A stretch of DNA of 12,802 nucleotides from positions 1 to 12,802 of the forward strand of contig CASECH010000098.1 in the NCBI GenBank assembly GCA_949286405.1, given 5' to 3'. Source of the stretch: an uncultured bacterium. GTDB taxonomy: Bacteria > Cyanobacteriota > Vampirovibrionia > Gastranaerophilales > Gastranaerophilaceae. Under the pieces are notes generated by a model. It was not told where the DNA came from. It ran no database searches and saw only the letters and a program-made list of their open reading frames with translations. Shown in pieces: positions 1-6,719 of the stretch; position 1 is the first letter of the stretch; every line of letters starts with the position of its first letter. A program made the position numbers and the translations under genes.

Positions 1-543
1 AGAGATCCTCACGGTAACGTTCAAGTTTCTAAAATTGAAACAGAAAAATTATTAATCGAAATGATTTCTACAAGACTAGACGAATTGAAATCTCAAGGTG
101 AATACATTGGTAAATTCAATGCACAATCACACTTCTTCGGTTATGAAGGAAGATGTGCATTCCCATCAAACTTTGATGCTGATTACTGCTATTCACTAGG
201 TTTCAATGCATTTGCGTTGATTAACTTTGGTATGACAGGTTATTTATCATCAGTAAGAAATCTCACAGCTCCGGCTTCTGAATGGGTTGCAGGTGGTGTT
301 CCTCTTACAATGATGATGAACATGGAAAAACGTCATGGTGAATTCAAACCTGTTATCCAAAAAGCATTAGTTAGATTAGATGGACCTGTATTCAAAGTGT
401 TAGAAGCAAATAGAGAAGATTGGGCTATGAATGACAGATATTTGTTCCCAGGAGCTATTCAATACTTTGGACCATCTTGTGTTTGTGATGTAACTACTTG
501 TACATTGCAATTAGAAAGAGCTAAAGAATTGGCTAATGTATAA
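1..543 (+). CDS. Diphosphate--fructose-6-phosphate 1-phosphotransferase, C-terminal part (5' truncated by window)
   Basis: The frame is open from base 1, so the gene begins upstream of the window; 180 residues plus TAA are visible. The segment matches the C-terminal part of the long (beta-type) PPi-dependent phosphofructokinases of plants, spirochaetes and chlamydiae. It has the FGYEGR signature just after the window start, then FPSNFDADYCYSLG, TGYLSSVRNL, GGVPLTMMMN and a PGAIQYFGP segment close to the C terminus. The enzyme reversibly phosphorylates fructose 6-phosphate with pyrophosphate in cytosolic glycolysis or gluconeogenesis. The catalytic nucleotide/PPi-binding half, including the residues that separate PPi from ATP use, lies outside the window, so the PPi preference rests on family resemblance. 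The methionine at base 61 is internal, not a start. A strong terminator follows 25 bases after the stop. Confidence 0.9.
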   Translation, partial: RDPHGNVQVSKIETEKLLIEMISTRLDELKSQGEYIGKFNAQSHFFGYEGRCAFPSNFDADYCYSLGFNAFALINFGMTGYLSSVRNLTAPASEWVAGGVPLTMMMNMEKRHGEFKPVIQKALVRLDGPVFKVLEANREDWAMNDRYLFPGAIQYFGPSCVCDVTTCTLQLERAKELANV

Positions 544-567
544 AATTAATCTATAGATTATAAAAAG

Positions 568-603
568 AAAGACTGTGTTGATAATCAATACAGTCTTTTT
601 TTT
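568..603. terminator. Bidirectional intrinsic terminator between convergent genes
   Basis: A 10-bp stem (571-580 with 586-595, one G-U wobble) has a 5-base loop. It is flanked by an A-rich run on the left (568-570, and 562-566) and a T-run of eight on the right (596-603). It can stop the phosphofructokinase transcript on + and the 61-aa gene on -, whose TAA overlaps its edge. Confidence 0.85.
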
Positions 604-787
604 ATAAAAGTCCATAAATTTCTTTGAAGGTATTTGTATTTTCTTCCATTTTATCAATGATTAGTCCAAGATTAACCATTTCTGTAATACTTAAATTATT
701 TTCTATGTAATTTTGTGCTATGTCAACATAACTAATCAGCTCAAGTGCCGCGTCTTTTATTTTTCTCTCTTCTTTTTCTGTTAACAT
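602..787 (-). CDS. Small hypothetical protein, 61 aa, charged and helical
   Basis: I do not recognise a family. The product is 61 residues, with a very charged N terminus (TEKEERKIKD) followed by alternating hydrophobic and polar residues typical of two amphipathic helices. It has no membrane segment, signal peptide or cysteines. The start is well supported by a GGAGG Shine-Dalgarno five bases upstream of the ATG. It stands divergent to the HTH regulator at 910 across a 122-base AT-rich spacer, and it converges on the phosphofructokinase gene with a shared terminator. Divergence from a small Cro/C1-like regulator hints that it may be that regulator's target, but nothing in the sequence shows a toxin-antitoxin or phage function. 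Confidence 0.65.
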   Translation of the reverse strand: MLTEKEERKIKDAALELISYVDIAQNYIENNLSITEMVNLGLIIDKMEENTNTFKEIYGLL

Positions 788-909
788 TTATACCTCCAAT
801 CTAATTCATAAAATAAAGATATATTAAAAAATATGAGTAGTCTATTACCCATATAGATAATATAAACCTCAATAAGGTATTATTTATTACTAATGTTTAT
901 TATAAGAAT
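788..909. promoter_or_regulatory. Divergent regulatory spacer between 61-aa gene and HTH regulator
   Basis: This very AT-rich spacer must hold both start signals of the divergent pair. It contains an imperfect palindrome at 877-890 (GTATTATTTATTAC, 10 of 14 positions symmetric), an ACCT-5-AGGT inverted repeat (867-879) and TCTAT/ATAGA half-sites (841-857). Any of these could be operators for the neighbouring HTH protein. I cannot pick out a confident -35/-10 pair in either direction. The regulator's ATG lacks a convincing Shine-Dalgarno. Confidence 0.35.
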
Positions 910-1134
910 ATGATTGAAAATAGATTCTCAGTATTACTTGGTATAAAGCGAATGGATAGAGGAGAGGTTGCAAAGATAACCGGTATTAATAGAAAAACTC
1001 TATATAATATTTATCATGATAAATCAAAATCAATTAGTTTTGATATTCTCAACAAGCTTTGCTATGCTTTGGATTGTACACCAAATGATTTGTTTAGATA
1101 TATCCCTGACGAAAATTTGCCGATAGAAAAATAA
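910..1134 (+). CDS. Small Cro/C1-type (XRE family) helix-turn-helix transcriptional regulator
   Basis: This 74-residue protein is almost entirely one Cro/C1-type DNA-binding domain. Helix 2 is near residues 17-24 (RGEVAKIT), the turn at GINR, and the recognition helix near 28-36 (RKTLYNIYH). The conserved tail SFDILNKLCYALDCTPNDLFRYIPD follows. This layout matches the short HTH_26/YozG-like regulators of Firmicutes and mobile elements, which act as dimers on short palindromes. No effector or dimer-extension domain is present. The ATG at 910 has only a weak upstream purine stretch, so translation may be inefficient or the transcript nearly leaderless. It is divergent from the 61-aa gene and convergent with the 96-aa gene. 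Its targets are unknown; autoregulation through the spacer at 788-909 is an inference. Confidence 0.85.
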   Translation: MIENRFSVLLGIKRMDRGEVAKITGINRKTLYNIYHDKSKSISFDILNKLCYALDCTPNDLFRYIPDENLPIEK

Positions 1135-1185
1135 TTAAAAAAATTATATTAGCTGACTCCATTAAGGTAGGATGATTTGATGTTT

Positions 1186-1476
1186 TTATTTGTGTTTATT
1201 GAGCATTTTTTTTAGAGCTTTTTCTTCAGGAGTTTTAATCCTGAATAGCTCAAGAAACCAGATTTTTAATATTTTCAAGCCTGTCTTTGAAAAAAGTGGA
1301 ATATTATTAACGGTCATTCCGTTTGCCTGTTTTGCAGCTTCAATGTTATTTATTGCTTCTTTGGCAAATGCAATTTTATTTTGTCTATAACTTTTGTAAT
1401 CATCTTGCAATAGTGATATTGTTCTATTAGTTTTTAATTGTGTTAGCTTTTGTGTGATTGGTGAAATTTTTGGCAT
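1186..1476 (-). CDS. Hypothetical protein, 96 aa, orphan with MPKISPIT N terminus
   Basis: I do not recognise this 96-residue basic protein. It has a polar, lysine-rich N-terminal two-thirds (about residues 10-55, likely helical), an amphipathic hydrophobic patch near 67-78 (GLKILKIWFLEL) and a lysine-rich helical tail beginning TPEEKALKK. There is no cleavable signal peptide and no true membrane helix. The start is firm: AAGGAGC ends seven bases before the ATG, and a near-consensus promoter lies just upstream at 1500-1528. The first residues (K-I-S-P-I-T) resemble the starts of the 554-aa and 89-aa orphan proteins in this window. It lies directly downstream of the aminopeptidase terminator and is therefore its own transcription unit. 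Confidence 0.7.
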   Translation of the reverse strand: MPKISPITQKLTQLKTNRTISLLQDDYKSYRQNKIAFAKEAINNIEAAKQANGMTVNNIPLFSKTGLKILKIWFLELFRIKTPEEKALKKMLNKHK

Positions 1477-1499
1477 AAACTAAGCTCCTTTGGAGATAA

Positions 1500-1528
1500 A
1501 TTATATTTTAAAAAGGAAACATTTTCAA
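1500..1528 (-). promoter_or_regulatory. Near-consensus sigma70-type promoter for the 96-aa gene
   Basis: On the minus strand the -35 is TTGAAA (1528-1523), the spacer is exactly 17 bases, and the -10 is TATAAT (1505-1500). The predicted start near 1493 gives a leader of about 17 bases that just includes the Shine-Dalgarno at 1490-1484. A CTCC-AAA-GGAG inverted repeat at 1495-1485 could pair with the ribosome site if transcription starts a few bases earlier. Confidence 0.75.
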
Positions 1529-1530
1529 TA

Positions 1531-1562
1531 AAAAAAAGAGGCTTTTTTAAGCCTCTTTTTTT
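1531..1562 (-). terminator. Intrinsic terminator of the aminopeptidase gene
   Basis: A 7-bp core stem (1538-1544 with 1549-1555, GAGGCTT/AAGCCTC) has a 4-base loop and A/T tracts of seven on both flanks. On the minus strand it follows the aminopeptidase TAA immediately and ends in a T-run. Confidence 0.88.
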
Positions 1563-2664
1563 AGATAATAAATTTGCCGTCTTCGTAAATAAGAGTATCA
1601 TCAGCGTATATTTTGCCGCCGTTTTTCATATTTTTTATCATATCCCAGTGGAGTCCTGAGACATTTTTCCCGCCTGTTTCAGGGTATGATGCACCTACAG
1701 CCATGTGGATTGAGCCTCCGATTTTTTCGTCAAAAAGAATATTACCTGTTACTTCTTGAATTTCATCATTTGTACCGATTGCAATTTCTCCTATTCCTTT
1801 TGAACCTTCGTCCATATTTAACATTGCTTCAAGGAAATCTTTTCCTGTATCAGCTTCATATTTTATAATTTGTCCGTTTTCAATCCACAGGTGAACTCCT
1901 GTTGCAGAATTTCCGCGGTAGTTTTGAGGGAAGTCAAAGTAAATTTCTCCATTAATTCCATCTTCGACAGGAGAGGTAAATACTTCACCGTCAGGGTAGT
2001 TGTTCAAGCCTGAACAGCTAATCCATTTACGTCCGGCAACATTGAATGTTATATCAGTTTTCTCGCCTGTAATACGAATTTTTTTTACGTTATTAAGATA
2101 ATTTGCCCATTTAGTTTGTTTTTCGTCCAGTTCACGAAGCTTTCCTACAGGATCGTCAATATCAAGATAGCAGGATTTGAACAAGAATTCTGAATATTCA
2201 TCAATTGACATTTTAGCTTCTTGAGCAAGTGCATGAGTTGGAACATCAGCTATAACCCATTTTGCACTACCGTTTGCTGAACGTTCCATAAGTTTTTTAG
2301 ACAATTCTTGTGTTGCTTTACCTCTTCTGCTTAGTTTTTGCAAATCAGCACGAGCCATATTTTTAGTATTCATTGGAGCTCCGATTGAGATGAATTTGTC
2401 TACAATTTCATACTCAAGCTTTGTTATCGGATCGACATAATCTAATTGTTCATCATTTGCATATTTGATAAAAGTATCTGACATATCTTCAAAAGAACTA
2501 CGTACAATAGGGTGTGCACCTTTTTCTATAACTCTTTTGTACACAGCTTTGACAAGATCTTTTGCATATATGCTTGTAGCTCTAATCTGAACTAAATCAC
2601 CTTTTTGCACATCTGTAGAGTAATCTACCAGAACTTCTGCGTATTTATCCCAAATAGTTTTCAT
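1561..2664 (-). CDS. M29-family aminopeptidase (AmpS/PepS/aminopeptidase T type)
   Basis: This is a cytosolic dinuclear-metal aminopeptidase that removes N-terminal residues from peptides. The 367-residue length is close to the 360-410 usual for MEROPS family M29. The metal-binding and catalytic residues of the family are all visible in the C-terminal half: E227 (in PDGEVFTSPVED), E293 (GIGEIAIGTN), H320 (GGSIHMAVG), Y327 (ASYPET), and H339 with D341 (GLHWDM). The N-terminal Rossmann-like part (KGDLVQIRAT near residue 21) is also typical. The start is supported by GGGAG six bases before the ATG. Terminators sit both upstream (after lpxA) and downstream, so it is a single-gene unit. A role in peptide turnover is inferred from family; the substrate range cannot be read from sequence. 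Confidence 0.93.
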   Translation of the reverse strand: MKTIWDKYAEVLVDYSTDVQKGDLVQIRATSIYAKDLVKAVYKRVIEKGAHPIVRSSFEDMSDTFIKYANDEQLDYVDPITKLEYEIVDKFISIGAPMNTKNMARADLQKLSRRGKATQELSKKLMERSANGSAKWVIADVPTHALAQEAKMSIDEYSEFLFKSCYLDIDDPVGKLRELDEKQTKWANYLNNVKKIRITGEKTDITFNVAGRKWISCSGLNNYPDGEVFTSPVEDGINGEIYFDFPQNYRGNSATGVHLWIENGQIIKYEADTGKDFLEAMLNMDEGSKGIGEIAIGTNDEIQEVTGNILFDEKIGGSIHMAVGASYPETGGKNVSGLHWDMIKNMKNGGKIYADDTLIYEDGKFII

Positions 2665-2716
2665 AAATTTCTCCCTTTCTTTTATTTTTTATAAAATATT
2701 TTTTATATATTAATAT

Positions 2717-2755
2717 AAAACTCCCTTTTCGCACAATCGGGAAAAGGGAGTATAA
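2717..2755 (-). terminator. Intrinsic terminator downstream of lpxA
   Basis: A perfect 10-bp stem (2721-2730 with 2741-2750, CTCCCTTTTC/GAAAAGGGAG) encloses a 10-base loop. On the minus strand it is followed by TTTT and an AT-rich tail. It lies between the lpxA stop and the aminopeptidase start and ends the lipid A cluster. Confidence 0.8.
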
Positions 2756-2774
2756 TTTTATTTTTATATTTTTA

Positions 2775-3584
2775 TTATTCTTCACTTTCTAAAGATTCAT
2801 GACCGCTTTTGTGTGATTTAAGAAGTACACCGCGTTTTGAAGTTTGGATAAACTCAATCATTTTTTCAATGTATTCGTTCATTGGAATTTCTGCTTTAAT
2901 TTTTTCGATAGCTTGAGTTGTATTGTATTCTTCAGAAATGAGCAGCTTGAAAGCTTCATTTGTAGCGGTTCTGACTTCTTGAGATACACCACGACGTTTC
3001 ATCGCAATTACGTTAAGTCCACGTGGTACAGGAGGTCTGCCTTCACCTTTTGAGTATGGAAGTATGTCTTGGCGAGAAGCTGAAAAACCACTGATAATAG
3101 CCATATCTCCAATTCTTATGTTTTGGTGGAATACGCTCATGCCGCCAACGAATGCTCCAAAACCTACATGCACGTGACCGCCAAGTGTTACTAAATTAGC
3201 TAAGATTACTTGGTCTTCAAGCACGCAGTTGTGAGCAACATGTGAACCTACCATAAGAAGACATTTTTTACCGATTCTTGTTGTAAAATCACCGCAAGCT
3301 GCACCTCTATGTACGGTTACGTTTTCTTTTATAATTGTTCCGTCACCGATTACGACTTTTGTAGGTTCTCCTTTATAGCCTAAGTCTTGAGGCTCTGAAC
3401 CTATTGTTGCAAATGGTGAAATCGTGCAATCATAACCTATCTCTGCAAATTCAATATGAGCATTTGAAATAACTCTTGTTCTATGACCTATTTTAACATT
3501 TTCACCGATGACTACGTAAGGTCCGATAATTGCATCTTCAGCTATTTGTGCTGATGGGTGAATTATTGCGGTTTTATCTATCAT
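2775..3584 (-). CDS. lpxA: UDP-N-acetylglucosamine O-acyltransferase (LpxA)
   Basis: LpxA transfers a (R)-3-hydroxyacyl chain from ACP to the 3-OH of UDP-GlcNAc, the first step of lipid A synthesis. The protein has left-handed beta-helix hexapeptide repeats over residues 1-180 and a helical C terminus. It aligns with E. coli LpxA with a constant offset of 7: catalytic H118 (GSHVAHNC), with H115, H137 and H153. NVTVHRG and NVIAMKRRG are also conserved. The position matching the E. coli hydrocarbon-ruler Gly173 is G166, which suggests a long (about C14) rather than C10 acyl group. I chose the ATG at 3584 (269 aa), not the in-frame ATG at 3602: the GAGAGGG ribosome site lies between them, five bases before 3584, and E. 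coli LpxA also starts MIDK. The 12-residue tail (GHESLESEE region) is unusually acidic. Confidence 0.96.
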   Translation of the reverse strand: MIDKTAIIHPSAQIAEDAIIGPYVVIGENVKIGHRTRVISNAHIEFAEIGYDCTISPFATIGSEPQDLGYKGEPTKVVIGDGTIIKENVTVHRGAACGDFTTRIGKKCLLMVGSHVAHNCVLEDQVILANLVTLGGHVHVGFGAFVGGMSVFHQNIRIGDMAIISGFSASRQDILPYSKGEGRPPVPRGLNVIAMKRRGVSQEVRTATNEAFKLLISEEYNTTQAIEKIKAEIPMNEYIEKMIEFIQTSKRGVLLKSHKSGHESLESEE

Positions 3585-3614
3585 AAATTCCCTCTCTTTC
3601 AATACTATAGGTCA

Positions 3615-3620
3615 ATTATA
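3615..3620 (-). promoter_or_regulatory. Probable -10 element of an lpxA promoter
   Basis: A consensus TATAAT on the minus strand lies 30 bases upstream of the lpxA start, giving a predicted leader of roughly 24 bases containing the ribosome site. The -35 at the 17-base spacing (TAGTAA) is weak, so confidence is moderate. It would let lpxA be expressed independently of the 554-aa gene. Confidence 0.5.
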
Positions 3621-3670
3621 GTACAAATTTGAGGGATTTACTATATTTTAATATTATTTTAATAAGACTT

Positions 3671-5335
3671 TTAGTCTAATAAATATTTGTTTATCTCTGG
3701 CGGTAGAAGTATTGGTTGCCCTTTTTTCCAGTTTTTATCTATTATTTCGTATGCTTGATTTAGGTGTTTATTGTATAAATCAAGTAGTTTTTGGTTATGT
3801 GCATAGGCACATATTTTAATAATTTCAGTATAAATTTCTTGTGCTTGTGGGGCTTCAAGTACTCTACATTGTTTATTATTGTCAAATAAGCTGTGTTTTG
3901 TATATAACTCTATAATTTTACATATTTTTTGAGTGTCAGATACTACTTTATTTGAATTTTTTTTCTTCAATTCTGTTGCAGCATTACATAGAGCAAGAAA
4001 ATATGTATTTGCCATTTTTGAGCTTTCATCGACATCCCAGTTGTCATCTATAAATTTTCTGGTATATTTGCTAAGCTGGACTCTTTCTAAATCACTTTCT
4101 TCAGGTTTGTGTGGATAAATTGTCATTTCAAATTTTAGTTCATTTGTATCAATTCCTTTTTCTTTAGCCCATTTAAAGAATTTTGCTTTAAATGCATCAG
4201 GAGTTATGTCAATCGTGTAGAATTGTTCATTTTCTTCCTTAACTTTTTTCCAAGCAAATTCCATGTTTTTAGCAAATGATTTTCTTGCCCAATCATTTGC
4301 TGCCCAAAATTGACTTATTGCTGAGGATTTTTGTTTTGAAAGATTTAGAGGTTCTTCAAGTTCTTCTACTTCAAAGTCTTTAAATCCTTTTCCTTTCATA
4401 AATTTGCTCATTGCAGTCTTAATTCTGTCTGCACCAAAAATATTCCAAGCTTTATGGGATACTCGTGACAGAATTTCAGCTCTTTCAGGGTTTTCTCGAT
4501 AGAATTCTTTTTGTCTTTCAGAAATATCTAAAATCCGTTCAGGGTTTTGTTCATAAAATTTTACAAGACCTTCTGAAATTCTCTTTTTTTGTTCCGCAGA
4601 CATAGGCCCACGTTTGATGTATAATGGCTCTCCTCCATTTATTTGAGCTTTTCTGTCAAGTGTTGCGAGACGTTTTTCAGTCATTTCTTTTGTCAATCGC
4701 TCGTTATATGCAGGGTCAGATAATTTAAGAATGTGACCATAATCTCGGTCTACTGTTGGAATTTTAAATTTTTTGATTGTGTAATACAAATCTTGTCCGT
4801 TTGTATATTTTTTTAGGTCATTTAAAGAAAATCCTTCTCCCCAATATAATTTTAGTAATTGTAGAGAAAAATCTTCGTCTTTATCAAAATATTCAAGTTC
4901 ACCTTTTTTGAAGCTTTCAAAAATGGAACCTTTACTAAATTCTACTTCATTATCAGATAGTACATCTTTAAATTCCGGAAATTTTTTCTTTACTTCTTCA
5001 ATAGAAAAACAATCTTTTAGACTTGAATAGAATTTTTTATGTATATCTATTAGAGTTTCTTTAGCTTTATTACCTTCTTGAAGAATCATCCCTGCCCATT
5101 CTCTAACATTTGGTGGGTATAAGTTTGATTTTTTCTTTGCCAATATATCAAGTCTTTCAATTGTTTTAGCTAAGTCAAGACTATACCCGCCTGTGAATGC
5201 CAAATATTGCTGTGTTGAAGGCAGGTTGCTATTTTTAATTTCTTCTCTGGTAGAGTTTATTCCATTTTTTGTGTTACTGTTATTTAGTTGAATATTTCTA
5301 TTAAATTTATTTGGGGTAATACTGTATATTTTCAT
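3671..5335 (-). CDS. Orphan 554-aa protein with tandem 18-residue NUMOD3-like repeats, inside the lpx cluster
   Basis: I do not recognise a family with certainty. The protein is polar, lysine- and glutamate-rich, mostly helical, and has no signal peptide or membrane helix. Residues 1-50 form an Asn/Ser/Thr-rich, low-complexity leader that starts MKIYSITPN and ends in the short motif AFTGG. Residues 253-306 are three tandem 18-residue units; the first two are near-identical in plan (ISE-x5-FY-x2-NPER) and the third is degenerate. A related segment recurs near 338-360. The repeats recall the NUMOD3 helical modules of intron-type endonucleases, but I see no GIY-YIG, HNH or other catalytic motif. 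The start has CAGGAG seven bases upstream. The gene sits between fabZ and lpxA, isolated by the fabZ terminator and a probable lpxA promoter, so it looks inserted into the cluster. No evidence links it to lipid A chemistry. Confidence 0.75.
   Translation of the reverse strand: MKIYSITPNKFNRNIQLNNSNTKNGINSTREEIKNSNLPSTQQYLAFTGGYSLDLAKTIERLDILAKKKSNLYPPNVREWAGMILQEGNKAKETLIDIHKKFYSSLKDCFSIEEVKKKFPEFKDVLSDNEVEFSKGSIFESFKKGELEYFDKDEDFSLQLLKLYWGEGFSLNDLKKYTNGQDLYYTIKKFKIPTVDRDYGHILKLSDPAYNERLTKEMTEKRLATLDRKAQINGGEPLYIKRGPMSAEQKKRISEGLVKFYEQNPERILDISERQKEFYRENPERAEILSRVSHKAWNIFGADRIKTAMSKFMKGKGFKDFEVEELEEPLNLSKQKSSAISQFWAANDWARKSFAKNMEFAWKKVKEENEQFYTIDITPDAFKAKFFKWAKEKGIDTNELKFEMTIYPHKPEESDLERVQLSKYTRKFIDDNWDVDESSKMANTYFLALCNAATELKKKNSNKVVSDTQKICKIIELYTKHSLFDNNKQCRVLEAPQAQEIYTEIIKICAYAHNQKLLDLYNKHLNQAYEIIDKNWKKGQPILLPPEINKYLLD
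4418..4579 (-). repeat. Three tandem 54-bp (18-codon) repeats inside the 554-aa gene
   Basis: The segment encodes residues 253-306. Units one and two share I-S-E at the start and N-P-E-R at positions 12-15; the third keeps only the helical spacing and a terminal A-D-R. The DNA of the first two units is also visibly similar (the complement of TTCAGGGTTTT occurs in both), which suggests duplication. Confidence 0.65.
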
Positions 5336-5385
5336 ATTTTTTTCTCCTGTGGAATGTATAAAAATCCTAAAGATTTTTTTTTGCT

Positions 5386-5414
5386 AAAAAAAGACCGAAT
5401 CTTTCGGTCTTTTT
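5386..5414 (-). terminator. Intrinsic terminator downstream of fabZ
   Basis: An 8-bp stem (5392-5399 with 5403-5410, AGACCGAA/TTCGGTCT) has a 3-base loop, extended by A/T pairs, and on the minus strand is followed by a run of seven T. It separates the hldE-lpxD-lpxC-fabZ unit from the 554-aa gene. Confidence 0.85.
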
Positions 5415-5433
5415 ATGTATTTAATTTAAGAAT

Positions 5434-5886
5434 TTATTTTAAGGCAAAAGTCATATCAGCTTCTACACAAACTTTTCCATCTACTCTGCCGATACCATGT
5501 GCTTTACAGATTGGTCCTTTTACTTTTGTAAGTTCAATTTCCATATCAAATCTATCTCCTGGTCGTACAATATTTTTAAATCTTACTCCATCAACTCCTG
5601 CATAAAGGGTTAATTTCCCAGCGAATTCTGGCATTGTCATCAATACAGGTGCAGAACATTGAGCCATTGCTTCCAACTGTAGTACACCAGGCATAATAGG
5701 ATTTCCTGGAAAGTGACCTTGGAAAAATTGCTCGTTCATTGTTAGATTTTTGTACCCTTTAGCGTATTTGCCAGGAACACATTCTGTAATTCTATCTACA
5801 AGCAAAAACGGATATCTGTGAGGTATCATTTCCATAATTTGCATTGTATCAAATTGCAAAACTTCTTGTTTAGTTTCTTCTGTCAT
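5434..5886 (-). CDS. fabZ: 3-hydroxyacyl-[acyl-carrier-protein] dehydratase FabZ
   Basis: FabZ removes water from (R)-3-hydroxyacyl-ACP in type II fatty-acid synthesis. It competes with LpxA and LpxD for the same substrate, which explains its place among the lpx genes. The 150-residue hot-dog protein has the full signature: IPHRYPFLLVDRI near the N terminus, the active-site helix GHFPGNPIMPGVLQLEAMAQ at 57-76 with catalytic H58 and E72, and the core strand segment RFKNIVRPGD at 102-111. Length is normal (E. coli 151). The start has AAGGAG seven bases upstream of the ATG. It lies 11 bases behind lpxC, so the two are cotranscribed, and the unit ends at the terminator at 5386-5414. Confidence 0.97.
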   Translation of the reverse strand: MTEETKQEVLQFDTMQIMEMIPHRYPFLLVDRITECVPGKYAKGYKNLTMNEQFFQGHFPGNPIMPGVLQLEAMAQCSAPVLMTMPEFAGKLTLYAGVDGVRFKNIVRPGDRFDMEIELTKVKGPICKAHGIGRVDGKVCVEADMTFALK

Positions 5887-5897
5887 CTCTTTACTCC

Positions 5898-6719
5898 TTA
5901 TTTAATTTTGATTAATTTATCTTTTAATATTTTTGCTGTTTTTATATGCACTGCATGTCCAGCTTCTTTTACAAGTATTTGGCATTTCAAATTCAATGGA
6001 TTTACACCTGTTAAATACAAATCTCCGATTAAGTCTAATATTTTATGTTTAACTGGTTCTAAATCAGATCTTAAATCAGATGTAAAAGTACCATCATCTT
6101 TAAGTCCTAGAGTATTTTCCAAAGTAACACCTTGTGCAAAGCCAAGCATTTGGAACTTTTTCAAATCTCTATAAAATCCGAAAGTTCTTGCCTGTATAAT
6201 TTCATCTTGGTTTTTTGGATTATATGGTACCCATTTTTTTGTCAGTGCAGGGTGATCATAGTTTACTGCATATGAAATGTACAAATCTTTGTCAGGCAGG
6301 ATTACAAGGCTTGTTTTTCCGTTTAGATAATAAACCGGTTCTGAAACTGTGTAATAGTCTGTTTTTTGAAACAAGTGTTTTTCAATGCCAGCCTTTTTAA
6401 ATAGTTCTACCCACTGTTTAGAACTGCCGTCCATTGCAGGAACTTCTTCTTCAGACATGTGTATATCTATTGAATCAATTCCGCAAAAAGCCATTGCAGC
6501 AGATAGATGTTCTGTAAGCATAGCTTTTGATTTTTTATTTCCCAAAACAACGCAATGATCTGTAGCAATTACGTTATCAACAGAAGCAGTAAAATATTCG
6601 TTACCTTTTATGTAATATCTTATTTCTCCTGACTTAGATGGGCAAAATTTAACAGTACACGGCTTGTTTTTCATCAAGCCGTTTCCTGTAATTTCTATTT
6701 CTTTAAGAATTGTGGTCAT
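5898..6719 (-). CDS. lpxC: UDP-3-O-acyl-N-acetylglucosamine deacetylase (LpxC)
   Basis: LpxC is the zinc-dependent, committed deacetylation step of lipid A synthesis. Zinc ligands H71 (in LTEHLSAA), H225 and D229 (VKHKILDLIGDL), the general base E70, K226, T179 (ARTFGF) and catalytic H255 (EAGHAVH) are all present, so the enzyme should be active. At 273 residues it is shorter than E. coli LpxC (305), mainly at the C terminus. The normally conserved N-terminal G-x-G-L-H reads GNGLM at about 12-16, replacing the histidine by methionine, and the usual residues after the catalytic GHA are also changed (VHIK). Its first 17 bases overlap the end of lpxD, indicating translational coupling; the upstream GAGG is about 12 bases from the ATG, further than usual. 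Confidence 0.95.
   Translation of the reverse strand: MTTILKEIEITGNGLMKNKPCTVKFCPSKSGEIRYYIKGNEYFTASVDNVIATDHCVVLGNKKSKAMLTEHLSAAMAFCGIDSIDIHMSEEEVPAMDGSSKQWVELFKKAGIEKHLFQKTDYYTVSEPVYYLNGKTSLVILPDKDLYISYAVNYDHPALTKKWVPYNPKNQDEIIQARTFGFYRDLKKFQMLGFAQGVTLENTLGLKDDGTFTSDLRSDLEPVKHKILDLIGDLYLTGVNPLNLKCQILVKEAGHAVHIKTAKILKDKLIKIK

Noticed and set aside
602..1134. 61-aa gene plus HTH regulator as a toxin-antitoxin pair
   Set aside because: The genes are divergent rather than overlapping in one operon, and the 61-aa product shows no known toxin motif.
3585..3602. Upstream ATG adding MKEREF to LpxA
   Set aside because: The added codons are the ribosome binding site of the next ATG, and the family starts at MIDK.
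3662..3684. Small AGACT-TTT-AGTCT hairpin at the end of the 554-aa gene as a terminator
   Set aside because: Only five pairs and no solid T-run; much weaker than the other terminators in the window.
4418..4579. Tandem repeats as a CRISPR or satellite array
   Set aside because: The repeats are in-frame 54-bp protein units without spacers and lie within an intact reading frame.
5288..6174. + strand frames of 105 and 118 aa opposite fabZ, lpxC and the orphan gene start
   Set aside because: Antisense shadows over well-recognised genes, without a good ribosome site or recognisable product.
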